Source: Cacajao melanocephalus
Lineage: Eukaryota; Chordata; Mammalia; Primates; Pitheciidae
Length of the DNA stretch: 64,000 nt
NCBI GenBank assembly: GCA_963573385.1
Contig: CAUYLG010063037.1
Span: 1 to 64,000, forward strand
Direction: 5' to 3'
The notes beneath the pieces are model-generated. The model did not search any database. It was not told where the DNA came from and saw only the letters and a list, made by a program, of their open reading frames with translations. Below, piece after piece: positions 40,150-63,025 of the stretch. The first letter of the stretch is position 1; every line of letters begins with the position of its first letter. A program made the position numbers and the translations under genes.

Positions 40150-40275
40150 TGTATTATATAGATTGGGTCTCACTCTATTGCCCAGGCTAGTCTCAAACTC
40201 CTGGCCTCAAGTGATCTTCCCACCTTGGCCTCACAAAGTGTTGGGATTACAGGCATGAGCTACCACACCTGGCTG
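40150..40275 (-). mobile_element. Half Alu (single monomer), antisense
   Basis: 'gattgggtctcactctattg' to 'gagctaccacacctggct'. One monomer. The previous Alu tail abuts it. Confidence 0.8.
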
Positions 40276-40564
40276 AAAATTTTCATCTTAAGCATTTTAA
40301 ATTGCCTGCTACTTTTTCAGGAACCTAATTGTTGTTTAAACAAATACATAAGTCAGTGATCAATAAATGACTATTTGACATTGCTCAATGAGAAATAGTA
40401 GTCCAAACCATGCACCTTTTTTCAAAAAGTGAATTCAGTTTTTTTATTACTGTTTTATTGTAGGTAAAAGAAATCCATATTTTTTTCACTGTATCTCACA
40501 ATTGTGAATTAAAAATGTATATAGCTGCACATTTAGGTATTTCTAATCATGGGGCTTATTGTTG

Positions 40565-40645
40565 ATAAAACACAGAAACCTCTTATCTAGATAAGCAAAC
40601 TGAGGGGCAAGAAGTTAGGTGGTTGGCCCAAGGTCTTGCAACTTA
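40565..40645 (-). mobile_element. MIR-like relic
   Basis: 'agataagcaaactgaggggc' and 'tggcccaaggtcttgcaact' follow antisense MIR. Short and diverged. Confidence 0.5.
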
Positions 40646-40878
40646 CATATTATTAACCTTCTGAGTGATCAAAGACAAATAATTAGCCTTTATCTTTATG
40701 AAGTTATTTATCTAGACAATGTATTCTTTAAAAAGAACAACTATAAGGTCACTGCAAAAAAAAATGTAAGTTACTTATTACACTTGTTTAGTTATGGTCC
40801 CTTAATGGCATTTGAACCACAAACATTTTTATATGTATTAATTGTATAAAGGAATTATGATTTAGATCTTTTTGGTAG

Positions 40879-43578
<2,700 letters not shown>

Positions 43579-43757
43579 TTAACCATTTAAGAAATTCATC
43601 ACAAAGGTCAATTATGTCAGATCTATAATTTTGTTAAGGTTCAGATACACCTAGTTACTATCTATTCCTTAACTTTAGTGAAGTGGTGGATGTTGAAATG
43701 GGAGTGATCAGCAGTTTGCTTGAGAATAGCAACTAGACATGCACTGTCCATTTACTG
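43579..43757 (+). repeat. Left arm of a 179-base inverted duplication
   Basis: The reverse complement of 44104-44282, matching 175 of 179 bases without a gap (differences at 43597, 43607, 43682 and 43692). Begins TTAACCATTTAAGAAAT and ends GCACTGTCCATTTACTG. Probably the source copy: it lacks the flanking direct repeats that the other arm has. Confidence 0.97.
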
Positions 43758-44103
43758 TCCTATGCTGCAGCACTCTCCCCAGAAACCAAAACAAGGGAGG
43801 TGGCAGGAAAAGCCAGTTCATAACACTGACATTGGGAATGGTTGCCACTTCAGGTTCACCAGAATATAAGGCATTACTCAGAAGACTGAAGGACACTGTA
43901 TGGCCTTGCTGTAGAGTCACATTTCAACATATGACCCAAACTGAAGAGAAGAGCATTTTTTTTTCATATGTAGGTAAGCAATGCTGCTACTCTCACAGTC
44001 ACCAGAAATGCAGAAAGTTATCTCCTGTTTAATTGCTCTCCAGATGGCTAAAGTAAATTATTTAACATTGATGCTGACTGTTGTATAGTCTAAAACAATA
44101 TTT
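43758..44103. other. Spacer of the inverted duplication
   Basis: 346 bases of unique sequence between the arms. A + strand open frame of 97 codons (43739-44032) starts in the left arm and has no recognisable domain; I do not call it a gene. Confidence 0.6.
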
Positions 44104-44282
44104 CAGTAAATGGACAGTGCATGTCTAGTTGCTATTCTCAAGCAAACTGCTGATCACTCCCATTTCAATATCCACCACCTCACTAAAGTTAAGGAATAGA
44201 TAGTAACTAGGTGTATCTGAACCTTAACAAAATTATAGATCTGACATAATTGAGCTTTGTGATGCATTTCTTAAATGGTTAA
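44104..44282 (-). repeat. Right arm of the 179-base inverted duplication
   Basis: Inverted copy of 43579-43757. It is bracketed by the direct repeats TCTAAAACAATATTTCAG (44089-44106) and TCTAAAACAGTATTTCAG (44283-44300), 17 of 18 identical, which look like a target-site duplication. The last three bases of the left repeat (CAG) also belong to the arm match, a microhomology. No poly(A) is present. Confidence 0.97.
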
Positions 44283-44300
44283 TCTAAAACAGTATTTCAG

Positions 44301-49214
<4,914 letters not shown>

Positions 49215-49446
49215 TATAGATAGTGTGATGAAGATGACAATAGCTAAGCAAATAACCCTGTAGTGATTTGCCTGTGTTTCTTCATTTAATCTTCACAGAA
49301 ATCCTGAGAGATATGTAGTACTGCTATCCCAATTTTACAGATATGAACAGTGAGGTTGAGAAAAGGTTAAATGATTTTCCCAGTGTTATACAACTTGTTA
49401 GATTTGAACTCAAGAGCCCAAACTCTGAACCTCTTACTCTACTGTC
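49215..49446 (-). mobile_element. MIR SINE relic
   Basis: Antisense MIR order: 'tcatttaatcttcacagaaa', 'ctatcccaattttacagata', 'acttgttagatttgaactca', 'aaactctgaacctcttactc'. Interrupted by the LTR at its right end. Confidence 0.8.
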
Positions 49447-49450
49447 TCTG

Positions 49451-50624
49451 TGAAACTGGAAAAGTTCCTCTCCCTGTTGCAGGGCATGTGGCTCACTTCT
49501 TCAGTGCCCCGCTGCTCAAACCTCTAGGGGAACATACAAATAGGCAGCTTGTGGGGCTCCGACTCCATGGCAGTGTCCAGGGGTGAATGTTTACAGCTCC
49601 TGAAACCCCAGTGGGTATGTGTTACAGGGTGCCCTTTTAATTTAGCCATGTGTAGGCGGCTTGTGTTAGTCCCTAACCCACTTCCTTATCACAAGGACAG
49701 AGAGACTGCTGATTCCTGGGGGTTTCTTGCCTTGGTGTACCAGAAGAATTGGATCACACGGCCAGGTGCTGTGGCTCACACCTGTAATCCCAGCACTTGG
49801 GGAGGCCAAGGCGATGGATCACGTGGTCAGGAGTTTGAGACCACCCTGACCAACTTGGTAAAACCCAATCTCTATTAAAAATACAAAAATTAGCCAGTCG
49901 CAGTTGCACATACCTGTACTCCCAGCTAGTCGGGAGGTTGAGGCAGGAGAATCGCTTGAACCCAGGAGGTTGAGGTTGCTGTGTGCTGGGATAGCGCCAC
50001 CTCACTGCAGCCTGGGCAACAAGAGTGAAATTCCCTATCAAAAAAAAAAAAAAAAAGAATTGGATCACACGTGGGCTTGGAGAATGAGTGCAAAGTTTTA
50101 TTGAGTAGAAGTAGTTCTCAGCAGATGGGGGAGCCAGAAGGGAGATGGTTTTCCCCTGGAGTCGGGCCACTCAGCAGCCTGAGCTCTCCTATTGCCCCAG
50201 CGAAACTCAGCGTCGTTCTGCCGGTGGATGGCCTGCCATCCTGCCGACATCTGTGAGTGTGCTCTTCGGCCAGTGTGCTCCACTCCATGTCCTCTCGCAT
50301 CCACCCACTTGTCTTCTTCCGTCAACGTGTTCCTCTCACCATCCAGCAGCTTCTATCTTCTTTCACAAATCCTCTCCTCTCCACGTTCAGCCGCTTGAGT
50401 GTCTGTCCACTAGGGTCTAGGGTATTTATAAACCCAGGATCGGGGCGTGGCAGGCCAGAGTGGTCTTGGAAAGTGTAACATTTGGGCATAAAAGCAGGAG
50501 CGCCTGTCCTCCTCTAGGTGTGTGGGAGTGGAGCCCTAGCCAGGGACCCGCCTTTCTCTACCCTGCACTTCCCCATCCCCCATCGCATATCATCTGTACT
50601 TTAGTGAAACCTGATTTGAGAGCA
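49451..50624 (-). mobile_element. ERV1-type LTR, antisense, carrying an Alu
   Basis: Read on the minus strand it has LTR architecture: a TATAAATA box at 50423-50430, an AATAAA signal at 50097-50102, and a U5-like part (GATCCAATTCTTCTGGTAC region) running to a TG...CA terminus. The 4-base duplication TCTG flanks it at 49447-49450 and 50625-50628 (a second possible right end with the same TCTG is 50592). Four bases is the ERV1 size. About 880 bases remain once the Alu and its duplication are removed. No gag, pol or env sequence adjoins it, so it is a solo LTR. I do not assign the subfamily. Short overlapping open frames in it are not genes. Confidence 0.85.
49761..50054 (+). mobile_element. Alu SINE, sense, nested in the LTR
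   Basis: 'gccaggtgctgtggctcaca' to an A17 tail. The 17-base duplication AAGAATTGGATCACACG lies at 49744-49760 and 50055-50071, in LTR sequence, so the Alu came after the LTR. Confidence 0.95.
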
Positions 50625-50628
50625 TCTG

Positions 50629-51121
50629 CCTGCCATACCTGAGATCTCACTGTGTGAAAATTACAGTGACTAGTTCTGGCTGTTGAGACATTGTTTTCCC
50701 TTGGGATATTTCCTGGGTGTTCAAGTTAGTTCCATGTAAGATATTTATATTTTACAATTAAATATGTTAATTTTTACATAAAAGTGTTAATTGTTGGTTT
50801 TAAGGTTCTTAATTTATCTACTCTTACCATTTGTCCACTATAATTAGCTCAGTTCATTAATAGTTTTGTGACTGTGTATTAAGTACTTTTTATGTCAGGC
50901 AGACCTAACAGCAACAACAATTAATAATTAGATAGCCGTTTACAGTTTGCTTATACTTTATTTGTACACAATCACCTATGAAAAGGGTGACATTTGTTGG
51001 TATTGCCATTTACAGAGGAAAAGCTTGAAATTCAAACATAACAAATGGCAGAGAAGCATAGTGTCTGAAAATTGTTTGTTAATATGTTTCACAGTTCATA
51101 ATGAACTCAGGTTCTTTGTTT
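50629..51121. other. Intronic sequence, nothing definite
   Basis: AT-rich unique sequence. Bases 50930-51050 are weakly MIR-like. No exon recognised. Confidence 0.45.
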
Positions 51122-51248
51122 GTTTGTTTTTTGAGACAGGGTTTCTCCATGTTGGCCAAGCTGGTCTCGAACTCCTGACCTCAGGTGATCTGCCTGCCCT
51201 GGCCTCCCAAAGAGCTGGGATTATAGGCATGAGCCACCACTCCTGGCT
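51122..51248 (-). mobile_element. Half Alu (single monomer), antisense
   Basis: TTTGTTTGTTTTTTGAGACA lead then 'gggtttctccatgttggcca' to 'gagccaccactcctggct'. Confidence 0.82.
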
Positions 51249-51536
51249 GTGAACCCAGGTTTTTCTTGATTCTAAGTCCCATCCTTTTTCTAAGATTTTC
51301 AATGTGTTTCTTCCTGGAAAAGAGAAAAGAAGAAGCAACAAAGTCTTTGAAGGGCTGTTGATTGTACTTGAACCGCCACTTAGTGAGCACCAATTGCTGA
51401 CTTTGTTTAAATACAGTGATTCAGAGGAATGCTAACCTTCATTAGCTACATTTTACTAAAGACACTCCATAGCAATGCTTCATTCATCTGTCCTCTTTCC
51501 CTGCCACTTCCTCATAGCCCTTGTTTAAGCAGTTAA
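51249..51536. other. Intronic sequence, nothing recognised
   Basis: Unique sequence between two Alus. Confidence 0.4.
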
Positions 51537-51537
51537 G

Positions 51538-51830
<293 letters not shown>

Positions 51831-51834
51831 ATTA

Positions 51835-52190
<356 letters not shown>

Positions 52191-52776
52191 TTTTAAAAAG
52201 AATGGAAACAAAAATGCATAGTTGAACTGCAGTAGTGGGAGTGCTTCTTAATGCTTCCATGTGTCCTTCAGGTCCAATTTAGGTTAACCACAGCAGCCCA
52301 AGAAGTACCTCAGACGCAAGAGAGAGCACTGCCCCCACATGGAGTGCTTTCAAGGTTTTCATGTTCTGGCAGGACTGGGAAGCAGCCATGAGCGGAGGTC
52401 ATGTGGGAAGAGAGGCTACCTCTGCGGATCTTTGTTGCACAACCTCTGTAGCCTTGGGCCAATTTAGTACACAAAGGAATTGCTTTGTGATTTCAAAGAA
52501 GCTGCAAACTGTTTCATCTCTCTAGGGATAAGGGGATACAATAGCAGTCTGTTTTCTATATGGCAGCTTAATGTAGTGGTGGAGATCCTGGATAGTAGGA
52601 AAATAGCTTTTTGTTAAGTAGCATATATATGACCAAGATAGATGCATAACAACAAATGGAGGGAAATTGGGACTGGATACATTAGAAGACACCTTCTCCA
52701 AAAGAAGTTTGTAGAGCAATTACCTAATTCTCCTTAAAGCTGTGGAAACTTACGTGATTTATATTACTATGACTTT
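52191..52776. other. Intronic sequence, nothing recognised
   Basis: Unique sequence without a recognised repeat. A stretch at 52300-52440 is somewhat GC-richer but shows no exon structure. Confidence 0.5.
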
Positions 52777-53039
52777 TGTTTGTTTGTTTTTTGACAGAGT
52801 CTCGCTCTGTCGCCCAGGCTGGAGTGCAGTGGTGTGATCTCAGCTTACTGTAACCTCTGCCTCCCAGTTCAAATGATTCCATTGCCTTAGCCTCCCAAGT
52901 AGTTGGGACTACGGGCACACATCACCACACCTCACTAATGTTTATATTTTCAGTAGAGATGAGGTTTTGCCATGTTGACCAGGCTGGTCTTGAATTCCTG
53001 GCCTCAAGCGATCCATCCTCCTCAGCCTTCCAAAGTGCT
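52777..53039 (-). mobile_element. Alu SINE, antisense, head end missing
   Basis: TTTGTTTGTTTGTTTTTTGA lead, 'cagagtctcgctctgtcgcc' to 'ttccaaagtgcta', where homology stops before the Alu head. Confidence 0.9.
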
Positions 53040-53298
53040 ATTACTTACTAATACTTAATGTACCATAAGTACGTTGAATTACAGTTATGTAAACCACAAA
53101 ATAGGTTAGGAAATTCATTTTTTATTCTATCCATTGAAATATGTTTTCATTTTTATATTGGTTAGTTTGTGAACCATTTCTTCATTATTATAAAAATTAG
53201 CCATTCTGCTTTCTTTAGTGTTTGTAAGAAAATATCTCCCCTCTCTGCCTTTTAAATGTTAGATAATTAAAGAAGCATTTGAAATAGAAAAATTGCTT

Positions 53299-53594
53299 TT
53301 TTCTTTTTCTTTTTTTTTAAGAGAGAGTCTTACTCTGTCACCTAGACTGGAGGGCAGTGGTGTGATCCTAGCTCACTGAAACCTTGAACTCCTGGGCTCA
53401 AGCAATCCTTGCCTTCCGAGTTGCTGGGACTATAGGAATCTACCACAACACCTGGCTAATTTTTTAAAACTTTATGTAGAGACATGTTCTCGCCATACTG
53501 CCCAAGCTGGTCTTGAACTCTTGGCCTCAAGCTACCCTCCCTCCTCAGCCTCCCAGAGTGCTGAGATTACAGATGTGAGCCACCACGCTCAGCT
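53299..53594 (-). mobile_element. Alu SINE, antisense, old
   Basis: T-rich lead then 'gagagagtcttactctgtca' to 'gagccaccacgctcagct'. J-like divergence. Confidence 0.88.
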
Positions 53595-53782
53595 GGAAAA
53601 TAGCGTTTTAAATGGTCAAGAGTTCCCCAGTTAAGCTGTTTTATATATATAAGTACTCATGTTACTTACTGTACTCACTAAATATTTTACATTTTTACAA
53701 AACTGACTTTGGATCCATAGACCTATAGATCTAAAATCTAATTGTCTTATCATTTTAACTTATTTTCTGATTAGAAAAGTAG

Positions 53783-54078
53783 GCTGGGCATGGTGGCTCA
53801 CGCCTGTAATCTCAGCACTTTAGGAGGCCAAGGCAGGCAGATCACTTGAGGTCAGGAGTTCAAGACTAGCCTGGCCAACATGGTGAAACCATGTCTCTAC
53901 TAAAAATACAAAAATTAGCTTGGTGTGGTGGTGCGCACCTGTAATCCTAGCTACTGGGGAGGCTGAGGCAGGAGAATCACTTGAACCTGGGAGGCAGAGG
54001 TTGCAATGAGCCATATCGCACCACTGCACTCCATCCTGGACAACAGAGCAAGACACTGTCTCAAAAAAAAAAAAAAAG
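53783..54078 (+). mobile_element. Alu SINE, sense
   Basis: 'ggctgggcatggtggctcac' to 'caagacactgtctc' and an A16 tail. Confidence 0.93.
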
Positions 54079-54287
54079 GTAAAGTACATGTTTATTAAAT
54101 AAAAATTGAAAACAAAAAAAGGTCAAGAGGAAAATAATTATTTTATAAAACCATCCTGCAGAAATAAATCATGATTGTATTTTCATATATTTCTTTCTAG
54201 ATTTTATTCTGTATTTCTTCCAATTTTGAATTACTGCATATAACACTTTGCATATTGATTTACTTCCCAGTATAATCATTTTTGTCA

Positions 54288-54580
<293 letters not shown>

Positions 54581-54623
54581 TATTTTTGTCATTAAAAGTC
54601 TTTTTAAAAATATAATTTTAGCA

Positions 54624-54994
<371 letters not shown>

Positions 54995-55043
54995 TTATTG
55001 ATTGTTTAATATTTCTTCACATTGTTACACTGTAATTTACTGA

Positions 55044-55389
<346 letters not shown>

Positions 55390-55464
55390 TGGTTCCAATT
55401 TTCTTTACTAAATTAAACAATATTGTTAGTGTATATAACTTTGCTCAACTTCATACTATTTGCT

Positions 55465-55492
55465 TAAAAAAAAAAAAAAAAAAAAAACCACA
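55465..55492. repeat. A23 homopolymer before an Alu head
   Basis: An isolated poly(A) tract of about 23 bases ending AACCACA, directly before the Alu at 55493. It has no element body in front of it, so it is either an independent A tract or the remains of another insertion. Confidence 0.7.
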
Positions 55493-55820
<328 letters not shown>

Positions 55821-55823
55821 TCA

Positions 55824-55957
55824 GCTGGACGTGGTGGCTCACGCCTGTAATCTCAGCACTTTGGGAGGCCAAGGCGGGTGGATCACCTGAGGTCAGGAGT
55901 TCAAGACCAGTCTGGCCAACAAGGCAAAACCCTGTCTTTAAAAAAAAAAAAAAAAAA
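55824..55957 (+). mobile_element. Half-length Alu with its own poly(A) and target-site duplication
   Basis: The left part of an Alu (head to 'ccctgtctttaaaa') followed by A19. AAGAATATTTTCAG occurs at 55810-55823 and 55958-55971, so this 134-base element inserted as a unit and is not a truncation after insertion. Confidence 0.92.
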
Positions 55958-55971
55958 AAGAATATTTTCAG

Positions 55972-56366
55972 TATATCTCTGTGCAGAAAAGGATTACTGA
56001 AAAACCTGCTTATAAGGTTGATCATTGGCTCGCATCGAAGACACTGGATTTTAGGAGTGTTCCTACCATTCTCCAAACAATAAGAATAGCTCACAGTGCC
56101 TAAACTGTTTCTACAAACAATATGGTTTATACAGAATACCTGCTTTTCTTCTAGGAGTCTGGAATTTTGCTACATGGTAGGTAGAAAATGCCTACATGAC
56201 CAGCCCCAATAAAAACCCTGACCACTAAGTCAGTCTCCAATAAATCTCCATGGTAGACAATATTTCGTATATGTTATCACAACTCATTCTAGGAGGAATT
56301 AAGCACACTGAGAAGGGATTCTTGGATGTTTATACCTGGTTTCTTCCAGACTTCATCATCCTATGG
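55972..56366. other. Intronic sequence, nothing recognised
   Basis: Unique sequence. No repeat or exon recognised. Confidence 0.5.
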
Positions 56367-56378
56367 GGCTTTTTCTTT

Positions 56379-56670
56379 TTTTTTTTTTTTTTGAGATGGA
56401 GTCTCACTTTGTCACTCAGGCTGGAGTGCAGTGGCATGATCTCGGCTCACTGCAACCTCTGCCTCCCGGGTTCAAGCAGTTCTCTGCCTCAGCCTCCCAA
56501 ATAGCTGGGATTACAGGTGTCTGCCACCACACCCAGCAAATTTTTGTATTTCAGCAGAGACTGGGTTTCACCATTGTGGCCACGCTGGTCTTGAACTCCT
56601 GAGCCTTGTGATTCACCTGCCTCAGCCTCCCAAAGTGCTGGGATTACAGGCGTGAGCCACCTCGCCCAGC
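56379..56670 (-). mobile_element. Alu SINE, antisense, with target-site duplication
   Basis: Poly-T then 'gagatggagtctcactttgt' to 'gagccacctcgcccagct'. TGGGGCTTTTTC lies left (about 56365-56376) and right (about 56670-56681). Confidence 0.94.
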
Positions 56671-56686
56671 TGGGGCTTTTTCGTTT

Positions 56687-57490
<804 letters not shown>

Positions 57491-57567
57491 TATTTATTTT
57501 TCTTTATGCTTATATTCCTTTTGCTTTCAGGCAGCTTTCAAGTAAAGTATAAAAATAAGAGGCCAGG

Positions 57568-57871
<304 letters not shown>

Positions 57872-57881
57872 ATAAAAATAA

Positions 57882-58182
57882 GAGGCCAGGAGTGGTGGCT
57901 GATGTCTGTAATCCTAGCAATTTGGGAGGCCAAGGTGGCGCAATCACTTGAGCCAAGGAGTTTGAGACCAGCTTGAGCAATATGGCAAGAACCCATCTCT
58001 ACAAAAATTAAAACATTAGCCAGATATAGTGCTATGCCGGTAGTCCCAACTACTCGGGAGGCTGAGGCAGAAAGATTGCTTGAGGCTGCAGTGAGCCATG
58101 TATGTGCCACTACACTCCAGCCTGGGTAACAGAACGAGAATCTGGGTAACAGAATGAGACTATTGCTCAAAAAAAAAAAAAA
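57882..58182 (+). mobile_element. Alu SINE, sense, old, with a 20-base tandem duplication
   Basis: 'gaggccaggagtggtggctg' to an A15 tail. Near the end CTGGGTAACAGAACGAGA (58123-58140) is repeated as CTGGGTAACAGAATGAGA (58143-58160). Confidence 0.92.
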
Positions 58183-58771
<589 letters not shown>

Positions 58772-58883
58772 TGAGATCCAGGCTTCTTTCACATAGGATG
58801 TAAAGGACTAATGAAAAGTAATATTGCAAAAGCCAATGTTTATAACATGTGGTAGAAGATCTGTAATGCCAGAATGTATTAGT

Positions 58884-60900
<2,017 letters not shown>

Positions 60901-61501
60901 GCTCCATCTTGGCTGGAAGTGCTAATTTTCAGGACTTTTAAAAATTTTTGTTATAATGACTTTTATAAAAATAACAAATATAACATTTCCCTCCTATGAA
61001 TTTTATGGTGCTATTGCATTGCTGGTACCATAAGTGCTTGTTTAGTGTATCTATTGGGTACATTGGCCGTGGGAATAAGAAATCAAAAATGATACCAATG
61101 TTTTGCATCCAGTTGACCAGAAAACATAATGATATAGTTGCCAGCCAGAGAATTGGTTTTAGAGAAAAGCAGATAAGTTTAGTTGAGGTCGAATTAATGT
61201 TGGGGTTCTGCAAACTCTCCAGATGGAAGAGTAAAGAGCTCCAGAAAGGTGATTTGGGAATTCATCTTTGTAGACGGATAGGCAAAAGTATTTAGGCAGA
61301 TCAAAAAAAAAAAAAACTGTTTAGTAAGGTGAAAATGGAGAATGGAGAATATGGAAAGGAAGTTGGAGTGATTATCTATCAGACTTTGCTGTAATTGGAC
61401 TTTAAATTTGACACAGCTTCTTCCCAACTAACACCAAAAGAAAAAATAGATTATGTTCTGAGTTTTTCATTATTTAATTACTAATGCTACAGATAACTTA
61501 T
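60901..61501. other. Intronic sequence, nothing recognised
   Basis: Unique sequence with open frames of about 90-100 codons on both strands (60938-61295) that show no known motif and no splice context. Confidence 0.5.
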
Positions 61502-61636
61502 TTTTATTTTTATGTTTTTTAGAGACAGGGTCTCCCTATATTGCCCAGGCTGGTCTTGAACTCCTAGCCTCAAGCAATCCTCTTGCGTCAACCTCTCAAG
61601 TAACTGGGACTACAGGCATGTGCCACCACGCTAGGC
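61502..61636 (-). mobile_element. Half Alu (single monomer), antisense
   Basis: T-rich lead, 'agagacagggtctccctata' to 'gccaccacgctaggct'. Confidence 0.8.
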
Positions 61637-61751
61637 TCTGGAAATTCTAGATTAATTGTTTCTCTTTGGAGTCTTTTTTTTTTTTTTTACATTTATATTT
61701 ATTTTTACATTTACATTAATATTTATTATTACATTTACATTTATATTTATT

Positions 61752-62040
61752 AATTTAGAGACAGGGTCTTACTCTATCACCCAGGCTAGAGTGCAGTAAT
61801 GTAATCGTAGCTCACTGCAGCCTCAAACTCCTGGGTTTAAGTGATCCTCCCATCTCAGTCTCCCAAAAAGCTAGGACTATGGTTGTGCACCACCATGCCT
61901 GACTAATTTTTCAAATTTTTTGTAGAGGCAGTGTCTCCCTTTGTTACCTAGGCTGGTCTGGAACTCCTGGCCTCAAGCGATCCTCCTGCCTCAGCCTCCC
62001 AAAGCACTGAGATTACAGGTGTGAGCCACCACTCCTGGTC
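61752..62040 (-). mobile_element. Alu SINE, antisense, old
   Basis: A lead of TTTACATTTATATTTATT units (61672-61755), 'agagacagggtcttactcta' to 'gagccaccactcctggtct'. J-like. Confidence 0.88.
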
Positions 62041-62360
62041 TCTCACTGGATTCTAGTTACATTGTTTGTTATCATGCATCCTGTGGTACCCATTTGGTAA
62101 AGTGCATATTAGTCATCCTGTATTGAATTTCTGCTGTGTTTAAGAAGGGTATATGGAGTATATTGAGTACTCCTGGAACATTCAAAACAAAGCAATAAAG
62201 AATACAGACCTGTCCTCAAGGATCTGATGATGCTTACAGGTCAGAGGAAGTACATGCATATGAAGCCGCAGGAGAGCAATTTCCCATAAGCCCACATATA
62301 AAAATGTATGAAACAGATGATATATGTAGGAGAAAGTGCAGCATTAAGAATTCACAATGT
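62041..62360. other. Intronic sequence, nothing definite
   Basis: Mostly unique. 'gtcctcaaggatctgatgat' and neighbours hint at an old repeat that I cannot name. Confidence 0.4.
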
Positions 62361-62638
62361 GGCCGAGTGCAGTGGCTCCTGCCTGTAATCCCAGCACTTT
62401 GGGAGGCCAAGACGGGTGGATCACCTTAGGTCAGGAGTTTGAGATCAGGCTGACCAACATGGAGAAACCCCGTCTCTACTAAAAATACAAAATTAGTGGC
62501 TCATGCCTGTAATCCTAGCTACTTGTAAGGCTGAGGCAGGAGAATTGCTTGAACCCAGGAAGCGGAGGTTGTGGTGAGCCAAGATTGTACCACTGCACTC
62601 CAGCCTGGGCAATAAGAACGAAACTCTGTCTCAAAAAA
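62361..62638 (+). mobile_element. Alu SINE, sense, with a small internal deletion
   Basis: 'ggccgagtgcagtggctcct' to 'gaaactctgtctc'. The usual GCCGGGCGTGG stretch after ATTAG is missing: 'aaattagtggctcatgcctg' joins the two monomers. Confidence 0.92.
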
Positions 62639-62738
62639 TAAGAGAATTGACAGTGTTTCAGAGGGAGCTTCTTGGAAGATGTAATTTTAAAGCTGAGTCC
62701 TAGAAGATACGGTAGAAATGAATCAATAGAAACTATTG

Positions 62739-63025
62739 GCCAAGCACAGTGGCTCATGCCTGTAATCCCAGCACTTCAGGAGGCCAAGGCAGGAAGATTG
62801 CTTGAGCCCAGGAGTTTGAGACCAGTCTGGGCAACATGTTAAGACTCTGTCTGTACGAAACAAAAATAAAAATTAGCCAGATATGGTGGTGCATGCCTGT
62901 GGCTCCTTGGGAGGCTGAGGCAGGGAGGATCACTTGAACCCAGGGAGTTGACACTGCAGTGAGTAGAGATCACACCACTGCACTTCAGCCTGAGCAACAG
63001 AGCAAGACCCTGTCTCAAAAAGAAA
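62739..63025 (+). mobile_element. Alu SINE, sense
   Basis: 'ggccaagcacagtggctcat' to 'gagcaagaccctgtctc'. Shortened between the 'gcatgcctgtggctccttgg' part and the right monomer. GAAACTATTG-type repeats before (62729) and after (63025) are a likely duplication. Confidence 0.9.

Noticed and set aside
43739..44032. 97-codon open frame lying inside the inverted duplication
   Set aside because: No recognisable domain, no paired splice sites, and chance frames of this size are expected in 64 kb.
50098..50642. Cluster of overlapping open frames on both strands
   Set aside because: They fall in the GC-richer ERV1 LTR, which is non-coding; overlap in several frames is typical of composition and not of genes.
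60938..61295. Overlapping open frames of 91 and 99 codons on opposite strands
   Set aside because: No family resemblance and no splice context; both cannot be real and neither shows support.
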